45,653 bases of DNA from an uncultured Collinsella sp. (GTDB lineage Bacteria > Actinomycetota > Coriobacteriia > Coriobacteriales > Coriobacteriaceae): assembly GCA_902493895.1 (NCBI GenBank), contig CABUQW010000010.1:1-45653 (forward strand). The letters are read 5' to 3'. Below are positions 1-7,237 of this stretch, one piece after another. The stretch's first letter is position 1; every line of letters begins with the position of its first letter. A program made the translations under genes and the position numbers. Under the pieces are notes generated by a model. It was not told the origin of the DNA and did no database searches. It saw nothing but the letters and a program-made list of their open reading frames with translations.

Positions 1-30
1 GCCTCTGCCTTACCACTTGGCCACTTCGCC
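1..30 (-). tRNA. tRNA, partial (5' part), probably tRNA-Cys
   Basis: The minus strand reads from position 30 as a tRNA 5' half: acceptor strand GGCGAAG, then TG, a D-arm with the GTGGTAA loop, and the start of the anticodon stem. The window ends before the anticodon. The D-arm and the GAGGC anticodon-stem start resemble bacterial tRNA-Cys, but the identity is an inference. It follows tRNA-Gly on the same strand. Confidence 0.7.
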
Positions 31-31
31 G

Positions 32-55
32 AAAAAGGACCGCTTGAGACGGTCC
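32..55 (-). terminator. Terminator-like hairpin between tRNA-Gly and the next tRNA
   Basis: On the minus strand GGACCG pairs with CGGTCC around a 7-nt loop, followed directly by five T residues. The T run ends one base before the 5' end of the next tRNA. The form is that of an intrinsic terminator, although a co-transcribed tRNA follows. Confidence 0.6.
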
Positions 56-65
56 GGAAATGCAA

Positions 66-141
66 TGGAGCGGACAACGGGGCTCGAACCCGCGACCCCA
101 ACCTTGGCAAGGTTGTGCTCTACCAACTGAGCCATGTCCGC
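66..141 (-). tRNA. tRNA-Gly (anticodon GCC)
   Basis: The minus strand gives a complete 76-nt cloverleaf. Acceptor GCGGACA pairs with TGTCCGC, the D-loop has the usual GGTAGA form, and the anticodon loop TTGCCAA carries anticodon GCC (glycine). The T-loop is GGTTCGAGCC. The terminal CCA is encoded (rc of 66-68). It lies 36 nt upstream of the partial tRNA and is preceded by a plausible promoter. Confidence 0.97.
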
Positions 142-153
142 TTGCGGATTATT

Positions 154-182
154 AATTTACGCGAGTTGTCCTAAAGACGCAA
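154..182 (-). promoter_or_regulatory. Candidate promoter of the tRNA-Gly unit
   Basis: On the minus strand a -35 like TTGCGT (rc of 177-182) and a -10 like TAAATT (rc of 154-159) are separated by 17 bp. This places a start about 6 nt before the mature 5' end of tRNA-Gly. The -10 matches the consensus at 4 of 6 positions. Confidence 0.5.
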
Positions 183-246
183 GTACTTTTTTCAAAAAAG
201 TTGCTCAAAGCAAGTTCATGCAGGTAAATAGCGCCAAGCCAAGACC

Positions 247-993
247 CTAAGCACACGATTCCAATGCTGAGCTAAACAGCTTCACCATCCGAACACGTGT
301 GCCGGCGCCATCTGTACGACGGGCAACTTCCACATTATCGACGAGCATACGCATAAGCTTGATACCGCGTCCGCGTTCCTCGGATGTTACCGGTTCGCTC
401 GCCCCATCGATAGAATAGCCAGCGCCCCGATCAAGCACCTCGAGCACAACACGGTCCCCATAGGCCTGAACCGTCAGGATGCAGCCAACACCGCCCGCAT
501 GGTCATATGCGTTACCCAATGCCTCACCCAACGCCAATGCGACGTCATAGCGCTCATCACGCCTCAGGGGAAGCGATTCGAGGAGCTCGGCCACACGATG
601 CCGATAATACGGGAGATTCTCGATGCCTCGCTGCACTTCGACGCTCTTGCTCCATCGCGGCAACTCCCCCACCGGAATGGCGGGAATCGACTCCCGCGCC
701 GGGCCCGCGACATGAAGGATGTCAACAAGTCGGGCAATTTCCAAAAAGCGAACGACCTCATCGGAGGCGTTAACGAGCGAAAGCAGCCCCTCATGCCTCA
801 TAAGCTCTCTAGCACGTGTAAGCAAAAACGCCAAACCCGTCGAGTCGATAAAGCCCACGGTCTGGCAATTGATGACAACACGACGCACGCCCCGGTCGAT
901 CAAATTATCCAACCGTCGGCGCAGTGCGGGCACCGAGGCGATGTCGATATCGCCCGGTGGCGTCAAAACCGCTATGTCATTCCACTCATTCAT
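247..993 (-). CDS. STAS domain fused to RsbW-type anti-sigma kinase domain
   Basis: A partner-switching regulator of 248 aa. The N-terminal ~95 residues form a STAS (anti-anti-sigma) domain with the phosphorylatable-serine motif FIDSTGLAFLL. Residues from about 130 to the end form a GHKL/HATPase_c_2 domain with an N-box (GEALGNAYDHA), a G1 box (LDRGAGY) and a G2 box (RGRGIKLMRMLVD), so an active serine kinase is expected. RsbV-like and RsbW-like partners are usually separate proteins; here they are one chain. It lies downstream of a PAS-GAF-PP2C phosphatase, its natural antagonist. I chose the ATG at 993, with GGGGA about 11 nt upstream. A GTG at 1032 would add 13 residues outside the STAS fold and has no ribosome binding site. 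No sigma factor gene is visible nearby, so the target is unknown. Confidence 0.85.
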   Translation of the reverse strand: MNEWNDIAVLTPPGDIDIASVPALRRRLDNLIDRGVRRVVINCQTVGFIDSTGLAFLLTRARELMRHEGLLSLVNASDEVVRFLEIARLVDILHVAGPARESIPAIPVGELPRWSKSVEVQRGIENLPYYRHRVAELLESLPLRRDERYDVALALGEALGNAYDHAGGVGCILTVQAYGDRVVLEVLDRGAGYSIDGASEPVTSEERGRGIKLMRMLVDNVEVARRTDGAGTRVRMVKLFSSALESCA

Positions 994-1074
994 ACGACCA
1001 TGGTTCCCCAAAAGAGCTCGCTCGATGCACACGTATCTGCAACCGCGCAGATTTCGCCCGTCAGGCGTCGTGAC

Positions 1075-3420
1075 CTACGATCGACCCCGTAAAAACTCAA
1101 GGGAAACCAGCGCGATGTCATCGTCCAGCGCCGACTCGGTAAAGCGGTCAAGCTCGCCCAAGACCTTGCCGCAGATTCCCGATACGCCCTCACCCGAGAC
1201 AGAGAGCAGAAGGTCGCGAAGGCGTTGTTCGCCAAAGAAAGCACCCGAGCGATCACGTGCTTCGATTGTTCCGTCGGTATACATAAATAGCATGTCACCG
1301 GGAGCGAATGTAAACACGCCCGTCTCGTAGACCATGCTCTCAAAGGCACCGATCACGCCCGATTGGCACCCAAGGAGCTCCACTTCCCCCCCGCAGGTCT
1401 CGCCGCCGCCACGCGGCGTCGACGACGGCCTAATGACCATAGTGGGAGGATGTCCCGCAGAGCAATAAGTAGCGCGGCCCGCTTTAAGATCGATCTTGGC
1501 GATAAACGCCGTCACAAACGTCTCGACCCTCGAAAAGCCCATGAGCATGCTATTGAGCGAGCGTGCCATACGGGCAGGCCCTGCACCCTCCCAGGCATAG
1601 GCCGTCAGCGCCGTCTTGACGAGCGCCGACATCGACGCCGCCTCAATCCCCTTGCCGGATACATCGCCCAAAATCATTACGGCACAATCGTCGGGAAGAC
1701 GGACAAGCGTATAGAAGTCGCCGCCGACCAACGCAGAATTCGTTGCCGATAGGTATACCGAATCGGTTGCAATGCCCGGAACGTCACCAAGCGAATTTCT
1801 CATGCCAATCTGAAGCGTCTGAGCGATATGACGCTCTTCGCGCTTTTGAGACTCGCCTTCATAGATCAGCTCAAAGTCATGCGCCAGATGCACCAGGTAG
1901 TCGTATTCAAGGTCGTCAATTGGTTCTTGGCTGCCATCGCGGAGCAGCAAAGCGCGCCTCGTCGGCCCCTTGGCGATATCAGCGGGAACAATCGCATCGT
2001 TGCTTCGTTTGCCATCCGCTTCCGAGTGGTAGCGCCCCGCTTCGATGCCGGAGTCGACATAAAGCCCCTGACACGGTAGGCCGTGGGCCCTCAACCATGA
2101 ACCCATAGACGTGGATTCGTCCACACGTGTAAGGCGCACGTGCTTGAGGTCGTCAGCGCTCGTCCCGCCCAACACCGATGTCTCAAACCCGTCGGGGGCT
2201 GCCCCCAGGCGCGCTGCTGGCGCCGTGACAGAAAAGAAGAGTGACTCCGGATCGTCCGGCAGCGCCACACGACTGCCGCCCTCAAAATCGATGACATAGG
2301 TTTCGAGGCCCGCATCATACTCCACGGGGCAGAAATGACAATTGAGCACCGTGCAGATTTCCGTCGACACCGCTCGCGAGGCGGCAACGGGATCATCGAG
2401 ATAGGTAAACAGTTCGTCGCGCAGCAAATTGAGCGAGCGGCCGAGCTCCGCCGTGCGGCGCGAACGTAAGCTCGACGCCATGCCGACCAGCTGAATAGAC
2501 AGATAATCGCAGATGACCTCGAGCACGTTCACGTCATAGGCAAGTGGCGCCTGGGGGCGTTTCCAGCCAACTTCCAACACGCCAAGGACCTGCGTGCCGT
2601 AAAACACGGGAAGACAGATCTCGCTGCGATACGGGGGCATATCCTGCACGCGCAGCAAGTGCTTGGAACGATTGTCCAAATCCATGAACATACCCGAAGC
2701 AACCCGGTCGCCCTCAAGGTCCTGCTGAATCGACAGGCGACAGGCACGCGACTCGCGAAGCACGTAGGTCGGAATGCCCGCGCCGTACGGCATAAACTCG
2801 GGCAGATAGCTATCCTCAAGCTCCCTAGAAACACCGCAGAGCTTAAAGCCGCCGCTCTCGGAAAAATAGATAGCCGCACCGGAGGCATCGAGCGTTCCAA
2901 CGAGCTGATTCAAAACGGTATCGAGCAAGCTGGGGAGCTCATCGGAGCCCACGGTACTCATAATGACTGAAAGGGTACCCGAAAGGCGTTTATTCGCCAC
3001 CCTAAGCTCCGATAGCGCACGTTTGAGCTGACGATCGTGGGAATACTGCTCTTCGATGCTGTGAAGCGCCACCAGGACACGCGGTGCACGACGTCCAAAG
3101 ATACGCGGAGGCGTAACGGAACCCGCGCGAACCAAGACGGGAATAAAAGACCCGTCGCTCAGCTTGAGCATCAGCTCGCTCTCGGAGCCATCGGTCTCAA
3201 ACGGCAGGCGATGTTCGGTCGCGCGCTCAAAGGCAGACGAGTACAGAACGTCTTTGACATCACCGCTGATGACGTCAGCGCGTTCCTCGCACATCAGGTC
3301 GAGCAAACGATTATTCACATGCAGAATGGTTCCGTCGAGCTCACAGATGATGACAGCATCGCTCGTGATCTCGACCAGTTGGGCAACGTCTGCCCACTCG
3401 TTGCGCTCAAGCGTTTCCAT
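1075..3420 (-). CDS. PAS-GAF-SpoIIE-type PP2C serine phosphatase
   Basis: A signalling phosphatase of 781 aa in the RsbU/RsbP style. An N-terminal PAS domain (~10-115) is followed by a short linker helix and a GAF domain (~155-310). A less conserved middle region comes next, then a C-terminal PP2C/SpoIIE domain (~560-775) with the metal-binding motifs GGDFY, GDVSGKG, YTDG and a final DDDIA. Such enzymes dephosphorylate a phospho-STAS protein in response to a signal sensed by PAS/GAF, which releases a sigma factor. The STAS-kinase fusion 81 nt downstream is the likely substrate. The ATG at 3420 has GAGGT five nt upstream; a GTG four codons earlier has no such site. There is no transmembrane segment, so it should be cytosolic. 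The gene starts only 26 nt after the tRNA-Leu terminator. Confidence 0.9.
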   Translation of the reverse strand: METLERNEWADVAQLVEITSDAVIICELDGTILHVNNRLLDLMCEERADVISGDVKDVLYSSAFERATEHRLPFETDGSESELMLKLSDGSFIPVLVRAGSVTPPRIFGRRAPRVLVALHSIEEQYSHDRQLKRALSELRVANKRLSGTLSVIMSTVGSDELPSLLDTVLNQLVGTLDASGAAIYFSESGGFKLCGVSRELEDSYLPEFMPYGAGIPTYVLRESRACRLSIQQDLEGDRVASGMFMDLDNRSKHLLRVQDMPPYRSEICLPVFYGTQVLGVLEVGWKRPQAPLAYDVNVLEVICDYLSIQLVGMASSLRSRRTAELGRSLNLLRDELFTYLDDPVAASRAVSTEICTVLNCHFCPVEYDAGLETYVIDFEGGSRVALPDDPESLFFSVTAPAARLGAAPDGFETSVLGGTSADDLKHVRLTRVDESTSMGSWLRAHGLPCQGLYVDSGIEAGRYHSEADGKRSNDAIVPADIAKGPTRRALLLRDGSQEPIDDLEYDYLVHLAHDFELIYEGESQKREERHIAQTLQIGMRNSLGDVPGIATDSVYLSATNSALVGGDFYTLVRLPDDCAVMILGDVSGKGIEAASMSALVKTALTAYAWEGAGPARMARSLNSMLMGFSRVETFVTAFIAKIDLKAGRATYCSAGHPPTMVIRPSSTPRGGGETCGGEVELLGCQSGVIGAFESMVYETGVFTFAPGDMLFMYTDGTIEARDRSGAFFGEQRLRDLLLSVSGEGVSGICGKVLGELDRFTESALDDDIALVSLEFLRGRS

Positions 3421-3445
3421 CGTGGACCTCACCGTCTATCGGTAA

Positions 3446-3470
3446 CAAAAAAGCCTCCGAAGAGGCTTCT
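3446..3470 (-). terminator. Intrinsic terminator after tRNA-Leu
   Basis: On the minus strand AAGCCTC and GAGGCTT form a perfect 7-bp stem with loop TTCG, followed by a run of T. It lies 10 nt past the tRNA-Leu 3' end and 26 nt before the phosphatase ATG. Confidence 0.85.
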
Positions 3471-3479
3471 GAAATGCGA

Positions 3480-3569
3480 TGGTGTCGGAGGCGGGACTTG
3501 AACCCGCATGACCAAAAAGCGGTCACTAGCACCTCAAGCTAGCGCGTCTGCCAATTCCGCCACTCCGAC
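3480..3569 (-). tRNA. tRNA-Leu (anticodon GAG)
   Basis: A 90-nt class II tRNA on the minus strand. Acceptor GTCGGAG pairs with CTCCGAC and CCA is encoded. The anticodon stem CTAGC/GCTAG carries loop TTGAGGT, giving anticodon GAG (Leu, CUC/CUU codons). A long variable arm (TGACCGC...GGTCA) and T-arm GGTTCAAGTCC are present. Confidence 0.97.
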
Positions 3570-3626
3570 ATGCTATGCTGTTGATTCGCAGTTCGTTTTG
3601 TTGGACCCGCGCGTTCAACGAGGAAG

Positions 3627-3656
3627 ATAATAACCTATGATTCGAGAACTGTGCAA
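3627..3656 (-). promoter_or_regulatory. Promoter of tRNA-Leu
   Basis: On the minus strand TTGCAC (rc of 3651-3656) and TATTAT (rc of 3627-3632) are separated by 18 bp, a good sigma-70-type match. They sit 58 nt upstream of the mature tRNA 5' end. Confidence 0.65.
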
Positions 3657-3713
3657 GCACTTTTTAGAAAAAAGTTTACGAATTTGTAAATGCGCAGGTA
3701 GATCTATATGTCC

Positions 3714-3838
3714 GGCCCCGATTCGGTGTTGCCTCCCGGCGCGTCCTCGGGCATGAGCGATATTTTGCTGCGCACTTCGTGCTGCAAAATATCGCTCCCC
3801 CTGCGGAATGCGCCGGGAGGCAACACCGATACGGGGCC
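3714..3838 (+). repeat. Nested long hairpin element, copy 1 (structured repeat)
   Basis: A 125-bp foldback in non-coding DNA. Outer arms 3714-3742 and 3810-3838 pair over 27 of 29 positions. Inside them are two 12-nt strands, GTCCTCGGGCAT (3743-3754) and CCCCTGCGGAAT (3798-3809). Then come perfect 14-bp inner arms (3755-3768 and 3784-3797) and a 15-nt apical segment TGCGCACTTCGTGCT (3769-3783), which itself holds GCAC-TTC-GTGC. The internal and apical segments recur in copy 2 (4022-4148, minus strand) with unrelated arms. No open reading frame of interest is present. It could be a structured RNA, an extragenic palindromic repeat or an elaborate terminator. Confidence 0.9.
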
Positions 3839-3901
3839 TGCAAATACGTACTTCAGACACAGTTCTCAGACATATTGTGGGGGCTGATGCAAATTTGGTG
3901 A

Positions 3902-3954
3902 CTCGGCTTTGCCGAGCCCTTATATGGGGAGGCCGGAGCTAAAGCTCCGGCCTC
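3902..3954. repeat. Two adjacent GC-rich hairpins between the long foldback elements
   Basis: CTCGGC-TTT-GCCGAG (3902-3916) is followed by an 11-12 bp stem, GAGGCCGGAGC with GCTCCGGCCTC around TAAA (3929-3954). Neither strand shows a strong T run, although the plus strand continues into GCTATCTTTCCC. The region 3839-4021 otherwise shows nothing I can interpret. Confidence 0.7.
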
Positions 3955-3982
3955 GCTATCTTTCCCATTAGATTAAGTGAGC

Positions 3983-3998
3983 GATCAAGGAATCGCAC
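3983..3998. repeat. Inverted duplicate of the dppF 3' coding end
   Basis: These 16 bp are the exact reverse complement of 4178-4193, which encode residues IKESH near the C terminus of the DppF-type ATPase (4166-5194). The two 16-mers flank foldback copy 2 on either side, making an outer inverted repeat of about 210 bp that includes the gene end. Confidence 0.85.
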
Positions 3999-4021
3999 TC
4001 CCCCCCTGCCGAGTTAACGTA

Positions 4022-4148
4022 GGGCCCGCCCTGAAGTTACTTTTCAGAACACTCCGCAGGACGCAAGAAACCCCCGCCGCACGAAGTGCGCAGCGGGGGT
4101 TTCTTGCATGTCCGAGGACGTTCTGAAAAGTAACTTCAGGGCGGGCCC
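4022..4148 (-). repeat. Nested long hairpin element, copy 2 (structured repeat)
   Basis: A 127-bp foldback with the same plan as copy 1 when read on the minus strand. It has perfect 29-bp outer arms (4022-4050 and 4120-4148), internal strands GTCCTCGGACAT and GTCCTGCGGAGT, perfect 15-bp inner arms (4063-4077 and 4093-4107), and apical segment TGCGCACTTCGTGCG. The unpaired parts match copy 1 at 11/12, 9/12 and 14/15 positions, while the arms share no obvious sequence. It begins 18 nt after the dppF stop, so it would lie in the 3' untranslated region of the dpp transcript and may end it. Confidence 0.92.
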
Positions 4149-4165
4149 GGACGAGAAAAAACCGA

Positions 4166-5194
4166 CTACAGGTCGATGTGCGATTCCTTGATCGGGAACG
4201 GCTCCGCGAAGTGACAGGCGCAGCAGTGGCCCGGGGCAACTTCCTTAAACTCGGGAAGCTTCTCGGAGCAGATGCCCTGCGCGATCGGGCAGCGCGTGTG
4301 GAAACGGCAGCCGGTCGGCGGATCCAGCGGCGACGGCGGATCGCCGGCGAGGATGATGCGCTTGCGGGTCTTCTGGATATCCGGATCGGGCACCGGCACG
4401 GCAGACAGCAGCGACTGCGTGTACGGATGGTGAGGCTCGCTATAGAGCGTCTTCCAGTCCGAAACCTCGACCATCTTACCCAGATACATAACGGCAACGC
4501 GATCAGAAATGTGCTGTACGACGGAGAGGTCGTGAGCAATGAAGAGATAAGCAGTGCCGAACTTATCCTGAAGCTCCTTCAGCAGGTTCAAAACCTGGGC
4601 CTGAATGGAAACGTCAAGTGCAGAGACAGGCTCGTCGCAGATAATCAGCTTGGGCTTCAGCGCAAATGCGCGGGCAATGCCGACACGCTGACGCTGACCG
4701 CCGGAGAACTCATGAGGATAGCGGTTAATGTGCTCGGGGTTCAGTCCGACAACGTCGAGAAGCTCGCGGACACGCTCAATGCGCTCCTCCTTGGTGCCCA
4801 CGCCGTGAATGGTCATGGGCTCGGAGACAATCTCGCCGATGGTCATACGAGGGTTGAGCGAAGCATAAGGATCCTGGAAGATAAACTGCATCTCGCGACG
4901 CATGTCCTTGATCTCATGCTTGCTCATCTCGGCAACATCTTTACCCTGGAAGAACACCTTACCGGCGGTCGGCTTGGTCAGGCGCATGATGGTGCGGCCC
5001 GTCGTGGACTTACCGCAACCAGACTCACCGACCAGACCAAAGGTCTCGCCCGGATAAATCTCGAACGAAATGTCATTCACTGCAGAGACGACACGCTTGG
5101 AGAAGCGCTTGGCGAACATGCCGGACTCAGCGGGGAACTCCTTAGAGAGGTGCTCGACCTTCAGCAGCGGAGTACGCTCGTTGGTATCTGCCAT
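4166..5194 (-). CDS. dppF: Peptide ABC transporter ATPase, DppF/OppF type
   Basis: The second ATP-hydrolysing subunit of a dipeptide/oligopeptide importer, 342 aa, cytosolic. Walker A GESGCGKS is at 56-63, signature FSGGQ at 163-167, and Walker B LIICDE at 183-188. The C-terminal oligopeptide-transporter extension (HPYT...DPPSPLDPPTGCRFHTRCP) has the Cys residues common in this family. It is the last gene of the operon dppA-B-C-D-F. Its ATG overlaps the dppD stop by one base (TAATG), so translational coupling is likely. Peptide is the expected substrate from family and gene order; nickel or glycan-oligomer uptake cannot be excluded from sequence alone. Length is normal for the family. Confidence 0.92.
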   Translation of the reverse strand: MADTNERTPLLKVEHLSKEFPAESGMFAKRFSKRVVSAVNDISFEIYPGETFGLVGESGCGKSTTGRTIMRLTKPTAGKVFFQGKDVAEMSKHEIKDMRREMQFIFQDPYASLNPRMTIGEIVSEPMTIHGVGTKEERIERVRELLDVVGLNPEHINRYPHEFSGGQRQRVGIARAFALKPKLIICDEPVSALDVSIQAQVLNLLKELQDKFGTAYLFIAHDLSVVQHISDRVAVMYLGKMVEVSDWKTLYSEPHHPYTQSLLSAVPVPDPDIQKTRKRIILAGDPPSPLDPPTGCRFHTRCPIAQGICSEKLPEFKEVAPGHCCACHFAEPFPIKESHIDL

Positions 5195-6285
5195 TACGCC
5201 TCGCCTCCCTTCTTGGAATCCTTGCGCGTACGGGACGTCTCAGGAGCGTTCTTGAGGAACTCGGGGTCACCGGAGTAGTGGCACGCAGAGTAATGACCAG
5301 ACTCGGTGACAACGCGCTCGGGGCGCTGCTTGCGGCACTTGTCCGTCGCATAGGGGCAACGAGGAGAGAAGACGCAGCCCTCAGGCAGGTTCATGAGCGA
5401 AGGCGGGTTGCCGTGAATCGGCGTAAGCGGCTTCTTCTCTTCGATGGCCTGCTCCGGGATGGAGCGGATAAGGCCCCAGGTGTAGGGGTGGCGACTCTCG
5501 TAGAAGATTTCCTCAGCAGTACCGAACTCGACGGGACGGCCGGCGTACATAACCATGATCTTATCGGCCATATCGGCAACGACGCCCAGGTCATGGGTAA
5601 TCATGATGATGGCGTTGCCGTTCTTCTCCTGCATTTCCTGCATGAGCTCGATAATCTGAGCCTGAATGGTAACGTCCAGAGCCGTCGTGGGCTCGTCGGC
5701 AATCAGGATATCGGGATCGCAGGCAAGAGCCATAGCGATCATGACACGCTGACGCATACCGCCGGAGAACTGGTGCGGATACTCATTGACGCGCTTCTCG
5801 GGCTCGGGGATACCCACGAGGTCCAAAAGCTCGGTAGCGCGCTTGAGCGCCTCCTGCTTGGAGTAGCCACGGTGCAGACGAAGGCCCTCGCCCACCTGCT
5901 TGCCGATCTTATAGACCGGGTTCAAGGAGGTCATAGGATCCTGGAAGATCATCGCGATGTCGTTTCCGCGAATGTGCTGCATCTCTTCCTCGGTCATCTC
6001 GAGGATGGAGCGACCGCGATAGCGAACGTCGCCGCCCTCGATCTTTCCCGGAGGCATCGAGATGAGGCCCATGATGGTCATGGCGGTCACGGACTTACCG
6101 GAGCCGGACTCGCCGACGACGCCCAGGGTCTCGCCACGATCGAGCGTATAGGACACACCGTCGACAGCGCGAACGACGCCATCCTCGGTATGGAAATACA
6201 TCTTAAGGTCATCGACCTCGAGTAGATGCTGGCCCTCGGGAACCGGCTGGTCCTTCAGGTCCACATAGTTCTTGTTCTTCTTCAT
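5194..6285 (-). CDS. dppD: Peptide ABC transporter ATPase, DppD/OppD type
   Basis: An ATP-binding subunit of the peptide importer, 363 aa. Walker A GESGSGKS is at 58-65, signature FSGGM at 173-177, and Walker B ILIADE at 193-198. A C-terminal oligo_HPY region (RHPYTWGLIRSIP...GNPPSLMNLPEGCVFSPRCPYATDKC) contains a Cys cluster. The Met in FSGGM is typical of the OppD/DppD half. The N terminus has a ~20-residue polar lead (MKKNKNYVDLKDQPVPEGQ) before the ABC domain. The start lies two bases after the dppC stop and the end overlaps the dppF start, so the five genes form one operon. Confidence 0.92.
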   Translation of the reverse strand: MKKNKNYVDLKDQPVPEGQHLLEVDDLKMYFHTEDGVVRAVDGVSYTLDRGETLGVVGESGSGKSVTAMTIMGLISMPPGKIEGGDVRYRGRSILEMTEEEMQHIRGNDIAMIFQDPMTSLNPVYKIGKQVGEGLRLHRGYSKQEALKRATELLDLVGIPEPEKRVNEYPHQFSGGMRQRVMIAMALACDPDILIADEPTTALDVTIQAQIIELMQEMQEKNGNAIIMITHDLGVVADMADKIMVMYAGRPVEFGTAEEIFYESRHPYTWGLIRSIPEQAIEEKKPLTPIHGNPPSLMNLPEGCVFSPRCPYATDKCRKQRPERVVTESGHYSACHYSGDPEFLKNAPETSRTRKDSKKGGEA

Positions 6286-6287
6286 CC

Positions 6288-7223
6288 TTATGCGTCCTTC
6301 ATCTTGACGTCGAGGGCGTCGCGCAGACCGTCACCCAGCAGGGTGAAGGCGAGCACCGTCGAGAGAATTGCCAGACCGGGCATGATCATCATCCAGGGAG
6401 CAGTCAGAAGATACTGCTGACCGTCCTGAATCATGGAGCCCCACGAAGGCGTAGGCGGAATAACGCCCATGCCGAGGAAGGACAGAGCGGACTCGGTCAA
6501 AATGGCACCACCAATGTTCATGGTCGCGTAGACCACGATGGAGGCGACGGAGTTCGGGAAGATGTGACGCATGACGATACGAGCATCAGATGCACCCATC
6601 GCGCGCGCTGCATCAACATAGTCGTTTTCCTTGACCGTCAAGATTGCAGAGCGGAAGACGCGCGCAATCGAAGGCCAGCCAAGAATGCCGATGGCGATAA
6701 AGACGTTCTGAAGACCACGGCCGATAACGGCGATCATGGCGACAACGAACAGCACGTACGGGAACGCCAGGAAGATATCCGCGCAACGCATGATGATCGT
6801 ATCCCAGATGCCGCCATAGAAACCGGCCAGAGCGCCCATGACCAGACCGATCACCGTGGAGATGGCGGTGGCCATAATGCCAACGGACAGCGAAACGCGT
6901 GCACCGTAGATAACGCGGACGAGAATGTCACGGCCAAGGGCGTCGGTGCCAAACGGGTGCTCGGCACACGGAGCCAGCAGCGACGTCTCGGCCATGGTGG
7001 TCGAGTCGGAAGCCGTCGGCGAACCGAGCCAGGGCTTCGCCCACAGATCGGCAGTCAGCGCAACCAAAACGACGATGATGATCCAGCAGACACCGATAAC
7101 GGCGAGCTTGTTCTTACGAAGACGCTTAAAAGCGTCGCCCCACAGCGTGCGGGACTTGGCGGGAGCAGATGCGGCCTTGGTGGCGGTAGCCTGCTCCTGA
7201 GACTGAGAATCAGTTTCCTGCAT
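6288..7223 (-). CDS. dppC: Peptide ABC transporter permease, DppC type
   Basis: An inner-membrane permease of 311 aa from the BPD_transp_1 family. After a soluble, Ala/Thr-rich N terminus (~1-30), the first membrane helix is at ~43-62, followed by an extracytoplasmic stretch with HPFGTDALGRDILVRVIYGARVSLSVG. That block is the OppC/DppC hallmark. Five more helices follow, with a cytoplasmic EAA loop (DYVDAARAMGASDARIVMRHIFPN) that docks with the ATPases. It pairs with DppB to form the channel. It lies 14 nt after dppB and 2 nt before dppD. Confidence 0.92.
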   Translation of the reverse strand: MQETDSQSQEQATATKAASAPAKSRTLWGDAFKRLRKNKLAVIGVCWIIIVVLVALTADLWAKPWLGSPTASDSTTMAETSLLAPCAEHPFGTDALGRDILVRVIYGARVSLSVGIMATAISTVIGLVMGALAGFYGGIWDTIIMRCADIFLAFPYVLFVVAMIAVIGRGLQNVFIAIGILGWPSIARVFRSAILTVKENDYVDAARAMGASDARIVMRHIFPNSVASIVVYATMNIGGAILTESALSFLGMGVIPPTPSWGSMIQDGQQYLLTAPWMMIMPGLAILSTVLAFTLLGDGLRDALDVKMKDA

Positions 7224-7237
7224 GAGACGTACCTCCC

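Noticed and set aside
3615..3860. An 81-codon frame on the minus strand across foldback copy 1
   Set aside because: It runs through both arms of the palindrome, has no ribosome site seen, and its sequence is dictated by the hairpin.
3714..4148. CRISPR array
   Set aside because: There are two inverted elements only, with no regular direct repeats, spacers or cas genes.
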